Shown piece after piece: positions 1-7,141 of a DNA stretch of 28,559 bases. Within the stretch, counting starts at the first letter, position 1. Every line of letters starts with the position of its first letter. The position numbers and the translations under genes are program-made. Under the pieces are notes generated by a model. That model worked only from the letters and a program-made list of their open reading frames with translations. It had not been told where the DNA came from and did not search any database. The stretch comes from Collinsella sp. (GTDB lineage: Bacteria > Actinomycetota > Coriobacteriia > Coriobacteriales > Coriobacteriaceae), in assembly GCA_019425005.1 (NCBI GenBank), contig JAHYYK010000018.1, forward strand, positions 11,341-39,899. The letters run 5' to 3'.

Positions 1-287
1 CCGGTGTGCGCGAGATTCCGGGGATTAAGCTCTACGGTGCGTTTGACCAACCCGCGCGCTCGGCGATCGTGTCTCTCAACGTGGGCGATATCGACTCTGC
101 CGAGATCTCGGACGCGCTCATGCAAGGGTGGGGGATTGCGACGCGCCCCGGCGCCCATTGCGCTCCGCTCATGCACCGTGCGCTGGGGACCGAGCGCCAG
201 GGCGTCGTTCGTTTCTCGTTTGGGTATTTCAACACGACCGAAGAAGTCGACACGGCTATCGATGCTCTGCGCGATTTAGCCTGCTAA
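1..287 (+). CDS. Class V aminotransferase, cysteine desulfurase-like, 3' end only
   Basis: The open frame runs in from the left edge and stops at TAA 285-287, so only about the last 95 residues are visible. They contain the loop RPGAHCAPLMHRALGT, where the cysteine (codon 159-161) occupies the position of the catalytic cysteine of NifS/SufS-type desulfurases, followed by GVVRFSFGYFNTTEEVD, typical of the C-terminus of this fold. The HCAPLMH form and the lone GT after it resemble the short clade named after Enterococcus faecalis EF2568 rather than SufS (which has RTGHHCAQP). Known members are PLP enzymes that take sulfur or selenium from cysteine or selenocysteine; EF2568-type genes often lie beside selenium-dependent molybdenum hydroxylase genes. 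A selenium role is inference from the selA-selB-selC genes 3 kb downstream. Confidence 0.8.
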   Translation, partial: GVREIPGIKLYGAFDQPARSAIVSLNVGDIDSAEISDALMQGWGIATRPGAHCAPLMHRALGTERQGVVRFSFGYFNTTEEVDTAIDALRDLAC

Positions 288-310
288 AGCTGCTAGACCG
301 TTTATACTTG

Positions 311-341
311 CGGGACGGGTGTTTTTGCCCGTCCCGTTTTT
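311..341 (+). terminator. Intrinsic terminator of the desulfurase-like gene
   Basis: A perfect 9-bp stem, CGGGACGGG (311-319) with CCCGTCCCG (328-336), is followed by TTTTTG. It lies 24 nt after the stop codon and separates this transcript from brnQ. Confidence 0.85.
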
Positions 342-364
342 GTTTCGACTCGAAAGGTGGTCCC

Positions 365-1723
365 ATGGCTTCATCCGCCTCGCGCGGTCTGCGCTCCGAC
401 CATGTCGTCACCGTCGGCATCGCCCTGTTCTCGATGCTCTTTGGCGCCGGCAACCTCATTATTCCGCCGCTGCTGGCGCTGCAGGCAGGTTCTGCCACGC
501 CGGTCGCCATGCTCGGCTTTCTGATTGCCGCCATCGGCCTGCCCGTCATGGGATTTATCGCCGTCGCGCTTGCCGGAACGGCGCGCGAGCTTGCCGGTCG
601 CGTGCACCCCAAGTTTGGTGAGTTCTTTGTCGCGGCGGTGTATCTGGCCATCGGCCCGTGCCTGGCCATTCCGCGCACGAGCTCCACGGCCTTCGAGATG
701 CTGGTGCCGCTGCTGCCCGAGGGCGTTTCGCTCGGCACGGCTCGCCTGGTCTTTGCCATCGGGTTCTTCGTGGTTGCGTTTGCGCTCACGCTGCGTCCGG
801 GCGTCATCACGCGCGTACTCGGTCGCATTACGGGCCCCGCGCTTATCGCGCTCATCGTGCTGGTTGTGGGTGCTGCCGTGATCTCGCCGCTGGGACCGGC
901 TGCCGCGCCTCAGGCTCCCTACGATGCGGGCGCTGCCGTGCAAGGCTTTCTGACTGGCTATCAGACCATGGACCTGCTCGCGTCGCTCGCCTTCGGCATC
1001 ATCATCGCCGAGACCATCCACGAGCTGGGCGTTACCGATGACAAGCGCGTGGCCTTTGAGATTTCCCGCTCCGGTGTGATCGCCGGTGTGCTCATGGCCG
1101 TCATCTACTGCGGCCTGGCGCTTGCCGGCATGCAGCTCGGCACGGTCATGCCCGATGCCACTAACGGCGCCGCCATCCTCGCCCGCTCTGCCTCCATGCA
1201 CTTTGGCCTTGTCGGCACGGTCGTGGTCTTTGCGATCTTTTTCCTCGCCTGCATGAACGTGTGCATCGGCCTCATCAGCTGCTGCTCGCGTTACTTCTGC
1301 GAGACGTATGTGGTCGAAGGAGGAGCGGAGGCTTCCGAGGAGGCTATGCGCCGTCCCTTTGCGATTCTCGCCTTTGTGTTCGCGGCGTTTTCGTGCGTGC
1401 TCTCCAACGTGGGCCTCGACATGATCCTCATGTTCTCGGTGCCCATGCTCAACGCCTTGTATCCCGTCGCCATCGTGCTGGTACTGATGGGCCTGGTGCA
1501 CGGCTTTTGCGACGCTCATCCGCAGGTGTGGGTCTGGGTCGGCGGCGTGGTTGCCGTGCAGAGTGTGATCACCTCGGTTCGCGACGCGTTCTTTGCGGGC
1601 GCGTGGCTGCCGTTCGATGCATTGCCCCTGGCGGATATCGGTGCCGCGTGGGCGCCAGTCGCCGTGGTGGCGTTTGTGATCGGCCTGGCCCATAGCCAGT
1701 TTGTCGCACATTCGAGGAGCTAG
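365..1723 (+). CDS. brnQ: Branched-chain amino acid:cation symporter, LIVCS family
   Basis: The 452-residue product is almost wholly hydrophobic, with about twelve predicted membrane spans. Near the N-terminus it has FSMLFGAGNLIIPPLLALQAG, the hallmark first helix of BrnQ carriers, and later GYQTMDLLASLAFGIII, also typical of the family. BrnQ proteins import leucine, isoleucine and valine with Na+ or H+ across the inner membrane. The ATG at 365 was chosen because AAAGG (353-357) sits 7 nt upstream; the frame is open further upstream, but that part overlaps the preceding gene and terminator. It is a single-gene unit between a terminator and the tRNA promoter. Length matches the family (about 430-450 residues). 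Substrate choice among the branched-chain amino acids cannot be read from sequence. Confidence 0.93.
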   Translation: MASSASRGLRSDHVVTVGIALFSMLFGAGNLIIPPLLALQAGSATPVAMLGFLIAAIGLPVMGFIAVALAGTARELAGRVHPKFGEFFVAAVYLAIGPCLAIPRTSSTAFEMLVPLLPEGVSLGTARLVFAIGFFVVAFALTLRPGVITRVLGRITGPALIALIVLVVGAAVISPLGPAAAPQAPYDAGAAVQGFLTGYQTMDLLASLAFGIIIAETIHELGVTDDKRVAFEISRSGVIAGVLMAVIYCGLALAGMQLGTVMPDATNGAAILARSASMHFGLVGTVVVFAIFFLACMNVCIGLISCCSRYFCETYVVEGGAEASEEAMRRPFAILAFVFAAFSCVLSNVGLDMILMFSVPMLNALYPVAIVLVLMGLVHGFCDAHPQVWVWVGGVVAVQSVITSVRDAFFAGAWLPFDALPLADIGAAWAPVAVVAFVIGLAHSQFVAHSRS

Positions 1724-1734
1724 GGTATCGTCGC

Positions 1735-1763
1735 TTGCACAGGCGCGAAGTCTCCCCTATAAT
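1735..1763 (+). promoter_or_regulatory. Sigma-70-type promoter of the tRNA-Pro/tRNA-Gly unit
   Basis: TTGCAC (1735-1740) and a consensus TATAAT (1758-1763) are separated by 17 nt, with a short distance to the tRNA at 1815. This is one of the best promoter matches in the window. Confidence 0.75.
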
Positions 1764-1814
1764 TTCCTTCGCTTTGGGACACGCAAGGTTTAGACCTTAG
1801 CTGCTCAACACCTT

Positions 1815-1891
1815 CGGGACGTGGCGCAGTTTGGTAGCGCGCCTGCTTTGGGAGCAGGATGTCGCAGGTTCAAATCCTGTCGTCCCGACCA
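1815..1891 (+). tRNA. tRNA-Pro (anticodon TGG)
   Basis: The acceptor arms CGGGACG (1815-1821) and CGTCCCG (1881-1887) pair fully, followed by A and an encoded CCA (1889-1891). The anticodon stem CCTGC/GCAGG closes a 7-nt loop TTTGGGA, giving anticodon TGG. The T arm contains GGTTCAAATCC. Length is 77 nt. It shares a promoter with tRNA-Gly 6 nt downstream. Confidence 0.97.
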
Positions 1892-1897
1892 TATCTT

Positions 1898-1971
1898 GCG
1901 GGCGTAGTTCAATGGTAGAACCCCAGCCTTCCAAGCTGATGACGCGGGTTCGATTCCCGTCGCCCGCTCCA
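1898..1971 (+). tRNA. tRNA-Gly (anticodon TCC)
   Basis: GCGGGCG (1898-1904) pairs with CGCCCGC (1961-1967), then T and an encoded CCA (1969-1971). The anticodon loop CTTCCAA gives TCC. The outermost pair of the anticodon stem is a C-A mismatch. The 3' end of this gene is copied twice within the next 190 bp (see the element at 1972-2157), which suggests it has served as an integration target. Confidence 0.96.
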
Positions 1972-1983
1972 TAGGATAGTTTT

Positions 1984-2020
1984 AACGGCTTTGGCTCCTT
2001 TTGGTGCCAGGGCCGTTTTC
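1984..2020 (+). terminator. Probable terminator of the tRNA unit
   Basis: An 11-bp stem with two G-T pairs forms between ACGGCTTTGGC (from 1985) and GCCAGGGCCGT (to 2016), followed by TTTC. It begins 12 nt after the tRNA-Gly CCA. Confidence 0.6.
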
Positions 2021-2030
2021 ATAAGCGTGC

Positions 2031-2152
2031 CGGGCGACGGGAATCGAACCCGTCAGGGTGCGGAGCTGAGAAAATGCGTGAGCATTTTCCAGCGCAGCAC
2101 GCAAGGGCCGAAGGCCCGCAGCGAAGCAAATCCTTGGACTTCCCGTCGCCCG
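2031..2152. repeat. Structured palindromic core of the tRNA-Gly-derived element
   Basis: The perfect terminal repeats CGGGCGACGGGA (2031-2042) and TCCCGTCGCCCG (2141-2152) enclose two further perfect hairpins, giving a three-branched fold on either strand. On the plus strand the central hairpin is capped by GTGA, a GNRA-type tetraloop. Confidence 0.65.
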
Positions 2153-2162
2153 CTCCAAGCTA

Positions 2163-2168
2163 TATAAT
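2163..2168 (+). promoter_or_regulatory. Candidate -10 box for the formate channel gene
   Basis: A consensus TATAAT lies 110 bp before the start codon, immediately right of the tRNA-derived element. The -35 region 17 nt upstream (TTCCCG) is poor and falls inside the duplicated tRNA end, so the promoter may be activator-dependent or only apparent. Confidence 0.35.
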
Positions 2169-2277
2169 CGCAGGCCAATATGCTAATTTGGCTCGCGTTT
2201 ATTTTTATACCGTCCGACCTCGCGGGGCAAATGAACCAGGAGCGTTTGTCCCGAATCGTAAGAAAGAAGTGATTTCC

Positions 2278-3114
2278 ATGGCACAGAGCAAGGCAGAATA
2301 CCCCACCTCCGATTGCCTGGCGCCCGCCGCGATCGAGGCGAAGACCGAGGCCGCAGGCGTTACCAAGGCCAACCTGCCGGTCTCGAAGGCCTTTTTGCTC
2401 GCCATGTTCGCCGGCGCGTTCATCGCCTTCGGCGGCCTGTTCTTCACGGTCTTTCTGAGCGATCCCACGCTTGGCTGGGGCGCCCAGCGCTTCGTGGGCG
2501 GTCTTGCTTTTTGCCTGGGACTGGTGCTCGTGCTCATTTGCGGCGCGGAACTGTTTACCGGCAACTCGCTTATGGTCTGCGCGCTTAAGAGCAAAAAGAT
2601 CACGCTCGTCCAGATGCTCAAGGCTTGGGCTATTGTGTGGATCGGCAACTTTGCCGGCGCCCTGTTCGTTGTCTTTTTGATTTACATGGCAGCCATTTAC
2701 AAACTCAACGGCGAGGCCGTCGCCAACACCATGGTGAGTGTCGCCGCCGGTAAGGTTACGATCGGCGCCGTTACCATCTTCTTCCGCGGCATTCTGTGCA
2801 ACATCTTTGTGTGTCTGGCCGTATGGATCGGCACTGCCGGCAAGACCGTGGTCGACAAGGTCGTGGGCATTTTGCTGCCCATCGCTGCCTTTGTAGCCTG
2901 CGGTTTTGAGCACTGCGTTGCCAACATGTACTTTTTGCCCATGGGCATTTTGATGCACTCCTGCGGCTATGGAGCCGATGTCGCTGGCGTCGATGCCCTC
3001 AACGCTGCCGGGTTGGCGCTCAACCTTACGGTCGCCACGCTGGGCAATATCGTGGGTGGCGCCCTGATCGTGGCGCTGGGCTACTGGTTTATCTACGCCA
3101 ATAAGGAGGCCTAA
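2278..3114 (+). CDS. focA: Formate/nitrite channel (FNT family)
   Basis: The 278-residue protein has six hydrophobic spans and the FNT motifs CGAELFTGNSLM, RGILCNIFVCLAVW and FEHCVANMYFLPMG, the last carrying the conserved pore-lining histidine. FNT pentamers pass formate, nitrite or hydrosulfide through the inner membrane. The ATG at 2278 follows an AAAGAAG ribosome binding site; the frame is open upstream but only through the tRNA-derived repeat. FocA, NirC and FdhC types cannot be separated by eye. The next genes are selA, selB and selC, and formate dehydrogenases are the commonest bacterial selenoproteins, so formate is the favoured substrate (inference). Confidence 0.85.
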   Translation: MAQSKAEYPTSDCLAPAAIEAKTEAAGVTKANLPVSKAFLLAMFAGAFIAFGGLFFTVFLSDPTLGWGAQRFVGGLAFCLGLVLVLICGAELFTGNSLMVCALKSKKITLVQMLKAWAIVWIGNFAGALFVVFLIYMAAIYKLNGEAVANTMVSVAAGKVTIGAVTIFFRGILCNIFVCLAVWIGTAGKTVVDKVVGILLPIAAFVACGFEHCVANMYFLPMGILMHSCGYGADVAGVDALNAAGLALNLTVATLGNIVGGALIVALGYWFIYANKEA

Positions 3115-3136
3115 AGCCACCAAGCCATAACCGACC

Positions 3137-3222
3137 AAAAAGGGACAGGTTTATTTTGGCAGGTTTTAGACGAGGCGCTTCGACGTCTTGTCACGAGCTG
3201 CCATAATGGACCTGTCCCTTTT
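3137..3222. repeat. Inverted-repeat element with GGGACAGG ends (REP/RAYT-like)
   Basis: AAAAGGGACAGGT (3138-3150) and ACCTGTCCCTTTT (3210-3222) are a perfect 13-bp inverted repeat about 60 bp apart. The left end continues as TTATTTTGG, resembling the GGGACAGATTTATTTT phrase seen beside REP-associated tyrosine transposases in many bacteria (recalled, not searched). The interior can fold (GGCAG with CTGCC). It fills most of the focA-selA gap and may also end the focA transcript. Confidence 0.65.
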
Positions 3223-3300
3223 GCGTGCGCGCCGGTTTTTATTTGCCCGATGACGATCGCGGGGGACCAGCTTTTTATTGAACATGTCGAAAGGCTTTTC

Positions 3301-4758
3301 ATGAGCGACTGCGAATCCATGTCTGCCGAGGTGCGCGGCCGCCTGCGTTCCATTCCCGCCGTTCACGAGCTGCTTGCCGAGTGGCCGGTCATGAAGGCTG
3401 CTGGCGATGCAGGCGACACGATGGTACGCGAGGCGATTGACGCCGAGCTCGATGCCGAGCGCGCGGCGATTCGCTCCGGCGCCCCTGCAAGGAACAAGCG
3501 CGAGCTCGCCTTGGCAATTGAGCAGCGGACCCATCGCCTGTCGCTGCCGACCCTGCGCCCTGCCGTCAACGCGACGGGCGTTGTGATTCACACCAATCTG
3601 GGCCGCGCTCCGCTCGCTCCCGCGGCGGTGCAGGCGGTGACCGATGTCGCCCGAGGCTACAGCACGCTTGAGTATGACGTCTCAACCTGCGCTCGCGGGG
3701 GCCGAAAAGAGCATGCCGCGCGTCTGCTGCGCACGCTCACGGGGGCGCAGGACGCCTTAGTTGTCAACAACAATGCCGCCGCGGTGCTGTTGGTGCTTGC
3801 CGCGCATGCCTTCGGCAAAGAGGTCATCGTGAGCCGCGGCGAGCTTGTCGAGGTGGGAGGCAGTTTCCGTATCCCCGACATCATGGCGGCTTCGGGTACC
3901 AAGCTTGTCGAGGTGGGCTCCACCAACCGCACGCATCTGGACGATTATCGAAGCGCCATTACGCCCAACACGGCGATGATCCTCAAAGTCCATCCTTCCA
4001 ACTACCGTATCGAGGGCTTCCACGAGGAGGTTTCCGTGGCGGAGCTTTCTGCGCTGGCGCATGAGCACGGGCTGTTGCTGTACGAGGATCAGGGCTCGGG
4101 CGCTTTGCTTGCAGACGGGGTGCTCGCCGATGCGGGGGAGAAGCCCACGTCCGCCTCGCTTTGCGCCGGCGTTGACGTCGTCTCGTGCTCGGGTGACAAG
4201 CTGCTCGGCGCCTCGCAGGCAGGCATTATTCTCGGCAGCGCCCAGGCAATTGCCGCCTGCGCCTCTCATCCGCTTATGCGCGCGCTTCGCCCCGGTAAGC
4301 TCACGCTCGCGGCGCTCGAGGCCACCCTGCGTCTGTATGTGGCCGGTCCCGATACGGCACATCGGGAGATCCCGGTGCTCAACATGCTTTCCGGCGCGCC
4401 GGCTCCGCTCGAGCGTCAGGCCAAGCGCCTGCATGACCGCATGCTGCGCAAGCTTCGCGAGTCTCAGTGTGAGGAGGCGGTGGAGCTGCAGGTTGTCGAG
4501 GGCGTGTCTGCTCCGGGCGGCGGTTCGCTGCCGACCGTCGAGCTCCCAACTTTTTGCGTTGCCGTCTGTCCCGTCGATGGGCGTCTATCCGCCGATGGCC
4601 TAAAGCGCGCTATGGTACAGGAGCCCGATACGCCGGTTGTGACGCGCGTGCGGCACGACCAGGTGCTTTTTGACGTTCGCACGCTTTTGCGCGACACCGA
4701 CCTTGACCTGTGTGCGTCTGCGTTGGCGGATGCCGTGCGGGCAGGTTTGCGTCGATGA
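3301..4758 (+). CDS. selA: L-seryl-tRNA(Sec) selenium transferase
   Basis: This PLP enzyme turns Ser-tRNA(Sec) into Sec-tRNA(Sec) using selenophosphate. The product has 485 residues against about 463 in E. coli. It begins with the family-like RSIPAVHELLAEWP, then has NATGVVIHTNLGRAPL, NNNAAAVLLVLA, SRGELVEVGGSFRIPD, GSTNRTH and SCSGDKLLGASQAGII, in which Lys300 should bind PLP. The ATG at 3301 is preferred because GAAAGG lies 7-8 nt upstream; an in-frame ATG at 3250 has no ribosome binding site and would add 17 unconserved residues. The stop overlaps the selB start as ATGA, showing translational coupling. No internal damage is visible. Confidence 0.97.
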   Translation: MSDCESMSAEVRGRLRSIPAVHELLAEWPVMKAAGDAGDTMVREAIDAELDAERAAIRSGAPARNKRELALAIEQRTHRLSLPTLRPAVNATGVVIHTNLGRAPLAPAAVQAVTDVARGYSTLEYDVSTCARGGRKEHAARLLRTLTGAQDALVVNNNAAAVLLVLAAHAFGKEVIVSRGELVEVGGSFRIPDIMAASGTKLVEVGSTNRTHLDDYRSAITPNTAMILKVHPSNYRIEGFHEEVSVAELSALAHEHGLLLYEDQGSGALLADGVLADAGEKPTSASLCAGVDVVSCSGDKLLGASQAGIILGSAQAIAACASHPLMRALRPGKLTLAALEATLRLYVAGPDTAHREIPVLNMLSGAPAPLERQAKRLHDRMLRKLRESQCEEAVELQVVEGVSAPGGGSLPTVELPTFCVAVCPVDGRLSADGLKRAMVQEPDTPVVTRVRHDQVLFDVRTLLRDTDLDLCASALADAVRAGLRR

Positions 4759-6719
4759 CCGCGCGCGAGCTTGTCGAATGTCCCGTTATCGTCGGAACGG
4801 CAGGACACGTCGACCACGGAAAGTCGGCCCTTATCGAGGCGCTGACCGGCAAAAATCCCGACCGTCTGGAGGTCGAACGGCGCCGAGGCATGACCACTGA
4901 GCTCGGCTTTGGCGAGCTCGAGCTTCCCAGCGGCAAGCTTGTCGGCTTGGTCGACGTACCCGGGCATGCGCACTATCTGCGCGCCATGGTGCAGGGCGCC
5001 ACCGGCGTGGACGTTGCGTTGCTGGCGGTTTCGGCCGTTGAGGGCGTGATGCCGCAGACCCGCGAGCACGTTCGGGTTCTGGAGCTGTTGGGTGTGACGC
5101 GCATGGTCGTCGCACTCACGATGCGCGATTTGGCCGACCACGAGATTGCCGCGCTGGCGGAGCTCGATGTCGAGGCGTTTCTGGACGGGACCGTGTTTGC
5201 GGGTGCCTCTATAGTGCCGGTGTCCTCCAAGACGGGCGAGGGCCTGGACGAGCTGCTTACGACGCTCGATAACACGGTTTGTTCGTGCTGGTCGGAGCAT
5301 CTGGAGGCGACCGCTGGCTCGGGCGCCGCGCCCCGTCTTCCCATCGACCGTTGCTTTAGCATCCGCGGCACCGGAACCGTCGTGACGGGTACGCTGCACG
5401 ACGGTCCCGTTTCGGTTGGCGATGAGCTCGTTGCGCTGCCGTCGCAAACGCGCTGTCGCGTGCGCGGGGTGCAGGTTCACGGGGATACCCAGTGCGCGGT
5501 TCCCGGCCAGCGCGTCGCCCTGAACCTGGTGGGCGATGGCGTGGCGGGCCTCAAGCGCGGCGAGATGCTCGGCGTCGAGGGTCGCGTGGGCCAGACGCTG
5601 CGCTTTTTGATGCAACTGACATATGTGGGGCGCGATGGCGTGCGAGCCGGCGTTCTTGCTTCGGGTACACGCGTGCACGTTATGGCGGGCACGGCTGAGG
5701 TGCTCGGCCGCATTATGCTTTTAGACGACGAGCCGCCTATTGCGGTCGGCGAGACGCGTGTGGTGCAGGTGCGCCTGGAACGGCCGCTGCCGTTGCGCGC
5801 CGGCGATCATGCCGTCATTCTGTCGTATTCGCCGATTTCGCTGCTTGGCGGCGGACGCGTCCTGCTATCGCGCTGTCGCCGCGCGCGGGTCCTGTCGGCG
5901 GGGGAGCGCGCGTTGTATGCGGCGCTTGAGTCCGGAGATGTCGCGGACGGCGTACACGCGTGGCTGGCGCTGCAAACGCTGCCTGTTGCTGCTGCCGGTG
6001 TTGCCGCAGCGCTCGATCTTGTTACCGGCGAGGTCGAGATCGTTTTGCGTGGGCTTCTGGACCAGGCTGCCGTGTGCGAGCTTGCTGCGGGCGGTGCGGT
6101 GCTCTACGCAGATGCCTCGGCTCTCGATGCTGCAATGGATGTGCTGGCTGCGGCCTTGTCCTCCATGCACGCGGCGGCTCCCAAGGAGATCGGCTTTACG
6201 TCCGGTGCGGTCGCGCACGCGGCTTGGCCGGGCGCCGGTAACGATGTCGCGATGGCACTTATTGCCGAGGGCTGTGCACGTGGCGTGTGCGCCGTCGACG
6301 GTGCCGAGGTGTTCGACCCGCATTCCGCCGCCGCGGCGATACGCGTGGTGCGCGAGGCTGGCCAGCGTATCGTGGCCCTGCTGGATGAGGCCGGTCTTAA
6401 TGCGCCGACGCTTCCCGAGGTGAGCGAACAGTTGCAGCTCGATCGCGACACCATGACGCGTGCACTGCGCGAGCTTTCGCTCAACCACTCGATCGTTAAG
6501 GTCGAGCGCGACGTTGCCTTGTCCGCCGCTGCCGAGGCCCATGCGCGTGAGGTTGTTGCGACGGCTATCGAGGCTGCTGGCGGCGCCGCCACCACGAGTG
6601 TGCTGCGCGAAGCCCTGGGCGTGTCGCGCAAACGAACCATTAGCATCTTGGAGCACCTGGATGCCGTGCGCTTTACAGTACTCGACAAGGAGTCCGGCGG
6701 TCTGAGATCGCTGCGTTAG
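4755..6719 (+). CDS. selB: Selenocysteine-specific elongation factor
   Basis: SelB is the EF-Tu-like GTPase that brings Sec-tRNA(Sec) to UGA codons followed by a SECIS hairpin. The 654-residue product has G1 GHVDHGKS (17-24), G3 DVPGH (67-71), SSKTGEG as G5, the EF-Tu-like beta-barrel domains to about residue 400, and C-terminal winged helices (LPEVSEQLQLDRDTMTRAL; TTSVLREALGVSRKRTISILEHLD) that read the SECIS element. The G4 box, usually TKxD in SelB, reads T122-M-R-D125, so the lysine is replaced by methionine. The start ATG overlaps the selA stop. The selC gene follows 62 nt later, so the whole decoding set is together. Slightly longer than E. coli SelB (614). Confidence 0.96.
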   Translation: MTARELVECPVIVGTAGHVDHGKSALIEALTGKNPDRLEVERRRGMTTELGFGELELPSGKLVGLVDVPGHAHYLRAMVQGATGVDVALLAVSAVEGVMPQTREHVRVLELLGVTRMVVALTMRDLADHEIAALAELDVEAFLDGTVFAGASIVPVSSKTGEGLDELLTTLDNTVCSCWSEHLEATAGSGAAPRLPIDRCFSIRGTGTVVTGTLHDGPVSVGDELVALPSQTRCRVRGVQVHGDTQCAVPGQRVALNLVGDGVAGLKRGEMLGVEGRVGQTLRFLMQLTYVGRDGVRAGVLASGTRVHVMAGTAEVLGRIMLLDDEPPIAVGETRVVQVRLERPLPLRAGDHAVILSYSPISLLGGGRVLLSRCRRARVLSAGERALYAALESGDVADGVHAWLALQTLPVAAAGVAAALDLVTGEVEIVLRGLLDQAAVCELAAGGAVLYADASALDAAMDVLAAALSSMHAAAPKEIGFTSGAVAHAAWPGAGNDVAMALIAEGCARGVCAVDGAEVFDPHSAAAAIRVVREAGQRIVALLDEAGLNAPTLPEVSEQLQLDRDTMTRALRELSLNHSIVKVERDVALSAAAEAHAREVVATAIEAAGGAATTSVLREALGVSRKRTISILEHLDAVRFTVLDKESGGLRSLR

Positions 6720-6760
6720 CGGTTTCCGCATCGCTCTTTTCGGTTGTGGTCTGTTGGGTT

Positions 6761-6769
6761 TGGTAAAAT
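6761..6769 (+). promoter_or_regulatory. Extended -10 promoter candidate for selC
   Basis: TGGTAAAAT has the TGn extension and a near-consensus -10 hexamer and ends 12 nt before the mature tRNA start. No good -35 is visible at 17 nt, which is common with extended -10 promoters. Confidence 0.5.
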
Positions 6770-6781
6770 ACCGCCACGTTT

Positions 6782-6878
6782 GGGAGCGGATGGGCTCCGG
6801 TGGGCCCCGCGGTCTTCAAAACCGTTGTGAGGCGTGCAAAACGTCTTGGATGTGTTCGATTCACATCCGTTCCCGCCA
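6782..6878 (+). tRNA. selC: Selenocysteine tRNA, tRNA-Sec (anticodon TCA)
   Basis: The 97-nt gene has every feature of bacterial tRNA-Sec: an 8-bp acceptor stem (GGGAGCGG 6782-6789 with CCGTTCCC), a 6-bp D stem closing a 4-nt loop (GGGCTC-CGGT-GGGCCC), an anticodon stem GCGGT/ACCGT with loop CTTCAAA giving TCA, a long variable arm (GGCGT-GCAAA-ACGTC type), a T arm GATGTG-TTCGATT-CACATC, discriminator G6875 and encoded CCA 6876-6878. It lies directly downstream of selB. A general annotation pipeline could miss it or call it a suppressor tRNA. Confidence 0.97.
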
Positions 6879-6891
6879 ACGCATCTCGCCA

Positions 6892-6930
6892 AAACCACCA
6901 CAAAGGTGCCTGTCCCCTTTGTGGTGGTTT
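6892..6930. terminator. 15-bp palindrome after selC, terminator and REP-like
   Basis: AAACCACCACAAAGG (6892-6906) pairs perfectly with CCTTTGTGGTGGTTT (6916-6930) around a 9-nt loop TGCCTGTCC. It lies 13 nt after selC and ends in TTT, so it can stop the selB-selC transcript. On the minus strand the loop region reads GGGGACAGGCA, the same core as in the elements at 3137, 20950 and (variant) 28429. Confidence 0.7.
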
Positions 6931-7085
6931 CGAAACGTGCGGGAAACAGCTTCGAAACACGCGATTTGCTCGTCAGGCGGTCAAAAAGCTATCTACCTGC
7001 ATCGTAATCAAAATGAAACATCCGCTCGTTGCCTTATTCGTAACTTTGCTGCAACAGTGCGATATTATCCATACTCGATAAAGCT

Positions 7086-7106
7086 CGCGGCGCATGGGGC
7101 GCCGCG
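7086..7106 (+). promoter_or_regulatory. GC-rich hairpin in the gdhA leader
   Basis: CGCGGCGC (7086-7093) pairs perfectly with GCGCCGCG (7099-7106) around ATGGG. It lies 26 nt before the gdhA ribosome binding site. A TATTAT at 7063-7068 upstream may be the -10 box. The stretch 6931-7085 otherwise shows nothing I can name. Confidence 0.4.
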
Positions 7107-7141
7107 AACGACACCTTTCTTTTCCATCAATTGGAGGAAGC

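Larger units (their letters stand above)
1972..2157. mobile_element. Small element flanked by copies of the tRNA-Gly 3' end
   Basis: The last 18 nt of tRNA-Gly (1954-1971, through CCA) recur exactly at 2140-2157 as a direct repeat, as an att-site duplication would. A 22-nt inverted copy of the tRNA T-arm and acceptor (1945-1966) lies at 2031-2052. The inverted and direct copies form a 12-bp stem (2031-2042 with 2141-2152) enclosing GAAAATGC-GTGA-GCATTTTC (2070-2089, extended by GCTG/CAGC) and GGGCC-GAA-GGCCC (2105-2117). No protein is encoded. It could be a scar of an excised integrative element, a non-autonomous repeat, or a structured RNA; mobility itself is inferred. Confidence 0.5.

Noticed and set aside
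2031..2054. A tRNA-Gly gene on the minus strand
   Set aside because: Only the T-arm and acceptor part is present; D arm and anticodon arm are missing.
3250..3300. Upstream ATG as the selA start
   Set aside because: It has no ribosome binding site and adds 17 residues unlike SelA; ATG 3301 has GAAAGG at good spacing.
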